From: Certhia americana
Taxonomy: Eukaryota > Chordata > Aves > Passeriformes > Certhiidae
Length of the DNA stretch: 64,000 nucleotides
Assembly: GCA_018697195.1 (NCBI GenBank)
Contig: CM031857.1
Location: 56,533,340-56,597,339, forward strand
Direction: 5' to 3'
Shown piece after piece: positions 63,609-64,000 of this stretch. The notes below the pieces were generated by a model. The model did no database searches. It was not told where the DNA came from and saw only the letters and a program-made list of their open reading frames with translations. Position 1 is the stretch's first letter; the number at the start of each line of letters is the position of its first letter. Made by a program: the position numbers and the translations under genes.

Positions 63609-64000
63609 CAAAAAAAAAAAAAACAAAAAGCAGGTTCTTTTTATACAATAATAAAAAATGGGATAGTCTGAAAATAATTATTTAATTTATTTTTTTTTTA
63701 CAATGGATTAAATACTGCCTATGTTAAAGCCACAGTTTGAAACTTGTATGGTCAGCAACACTTCTTAACAATTTATACTTGGAATTATGAAGAAACAACA
63801 TGTGGGTTCTGGCTTTGGGATTTGCTGTCAATTTAATTTTTCGGGCCAGGGTTCTGGCCACTCGAGCCATTCCCACTGAGCCCAGCCAGGGAGGAGGCAA
63901 GCTGGCAGCCCCAGCCCTGGGGGCATCAGGCACCTGTGGGGAAAGGGCTGGGTCTAGGCAGGCTGGGACAACTGGACATCCGCATCAGGCAGAGCTGACC
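63609..64000. other. Intergenic DNA upstream of AKAP11
   Basis: An A run, then AT-rich and finally GC-richer sequence (63850-64000) of ordinary low-CpG type. No gene recognised. Confidence 0.5.

Noticed and set aside
63357..63626. Short open frames on both strands at the right end of the CpG-anomalous block
   Set aside because: Under 90 codons, overlapping on opposite strands, with no similarity; expected by chance.

Overview
The window is vertebrate nuclear DNA, most likely from a bird. It is AT-rich and CpG-depleted, and it carries several chicken-repeat-1 (CR1) LINE fragments and one avian-type LTR remnant. It holds one multi-exon gene with small GT-AG exons, a single 4.7 kb coding exon and a CpG-island promoter. 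I see no bacterial-style operons, CRISPR arrays, rRNA or tRNA genes.

The gene is AKAP11 (A-kinase anchoring protein 11, AKAP220) on the minus strand, and it appears to be complete. A CpG-island promoter and probable non-coding first exon lie at about 60.9-61.1 kb. The start codon is in exon 2 (52236-52238). Coding exons follow at 52179-52238, 47796-47912, 44207-44254, 42689-42823, 41584-41848, 36485-41142 (giant exon), 34036-34191, 30113-30196, 29363-29409, 26763-26923 and 22006-22152. A 3'UTR of about 4.2 kb runs down to a poly(A) signal near 17.76 kb. Exon phases match at every junction. The coding sum is 5877 nt (1958 aa) once one extra base in a homopolymer of the giant exon is discounted; as written, that base breaks the frame. 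The protein keeps the PKA-anchoring helices and two WxxL (LIR-like) motifs, but the PP1-docking motif reads K-T-I-Q-Y rather than K-V-Q-F.

From 1 to 17.7 kb is intergenic DNA downstream of AKAP11, with CR1 fragments at 7.35-8.0 kb (plus) and 13.03-13.51 kb (minus). The introns hold a 43-bp tandem duplication (33.3 kb), an LTR end (32.2-32.4 kb) and a small GC/CpG-rich island (24.07-24.33 kb). Intron 1 holds a long degenerate CR1 (54.8-57.5 kb, plus) facing a second CR1 (58.2-59.2 kb, minus). Upstream of the promoter is an A-rich tract, then about 1.5 kb (62.13-63.6 kb) of moderate-GC sequence with CpG close to the random expectation and no recognisable gene. This is the most anomalous sequence in the window; it may be an assembly artefact or an insertion of unmethylated or foreign DNA.

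No novel multi-gene system is evident. The points worth checking are the frameshift, the changed PP1 site, the exon 8/9 resemblance, the G-quadruplex-flanked promoter with a short uORF, and the CpG-anomalous block.
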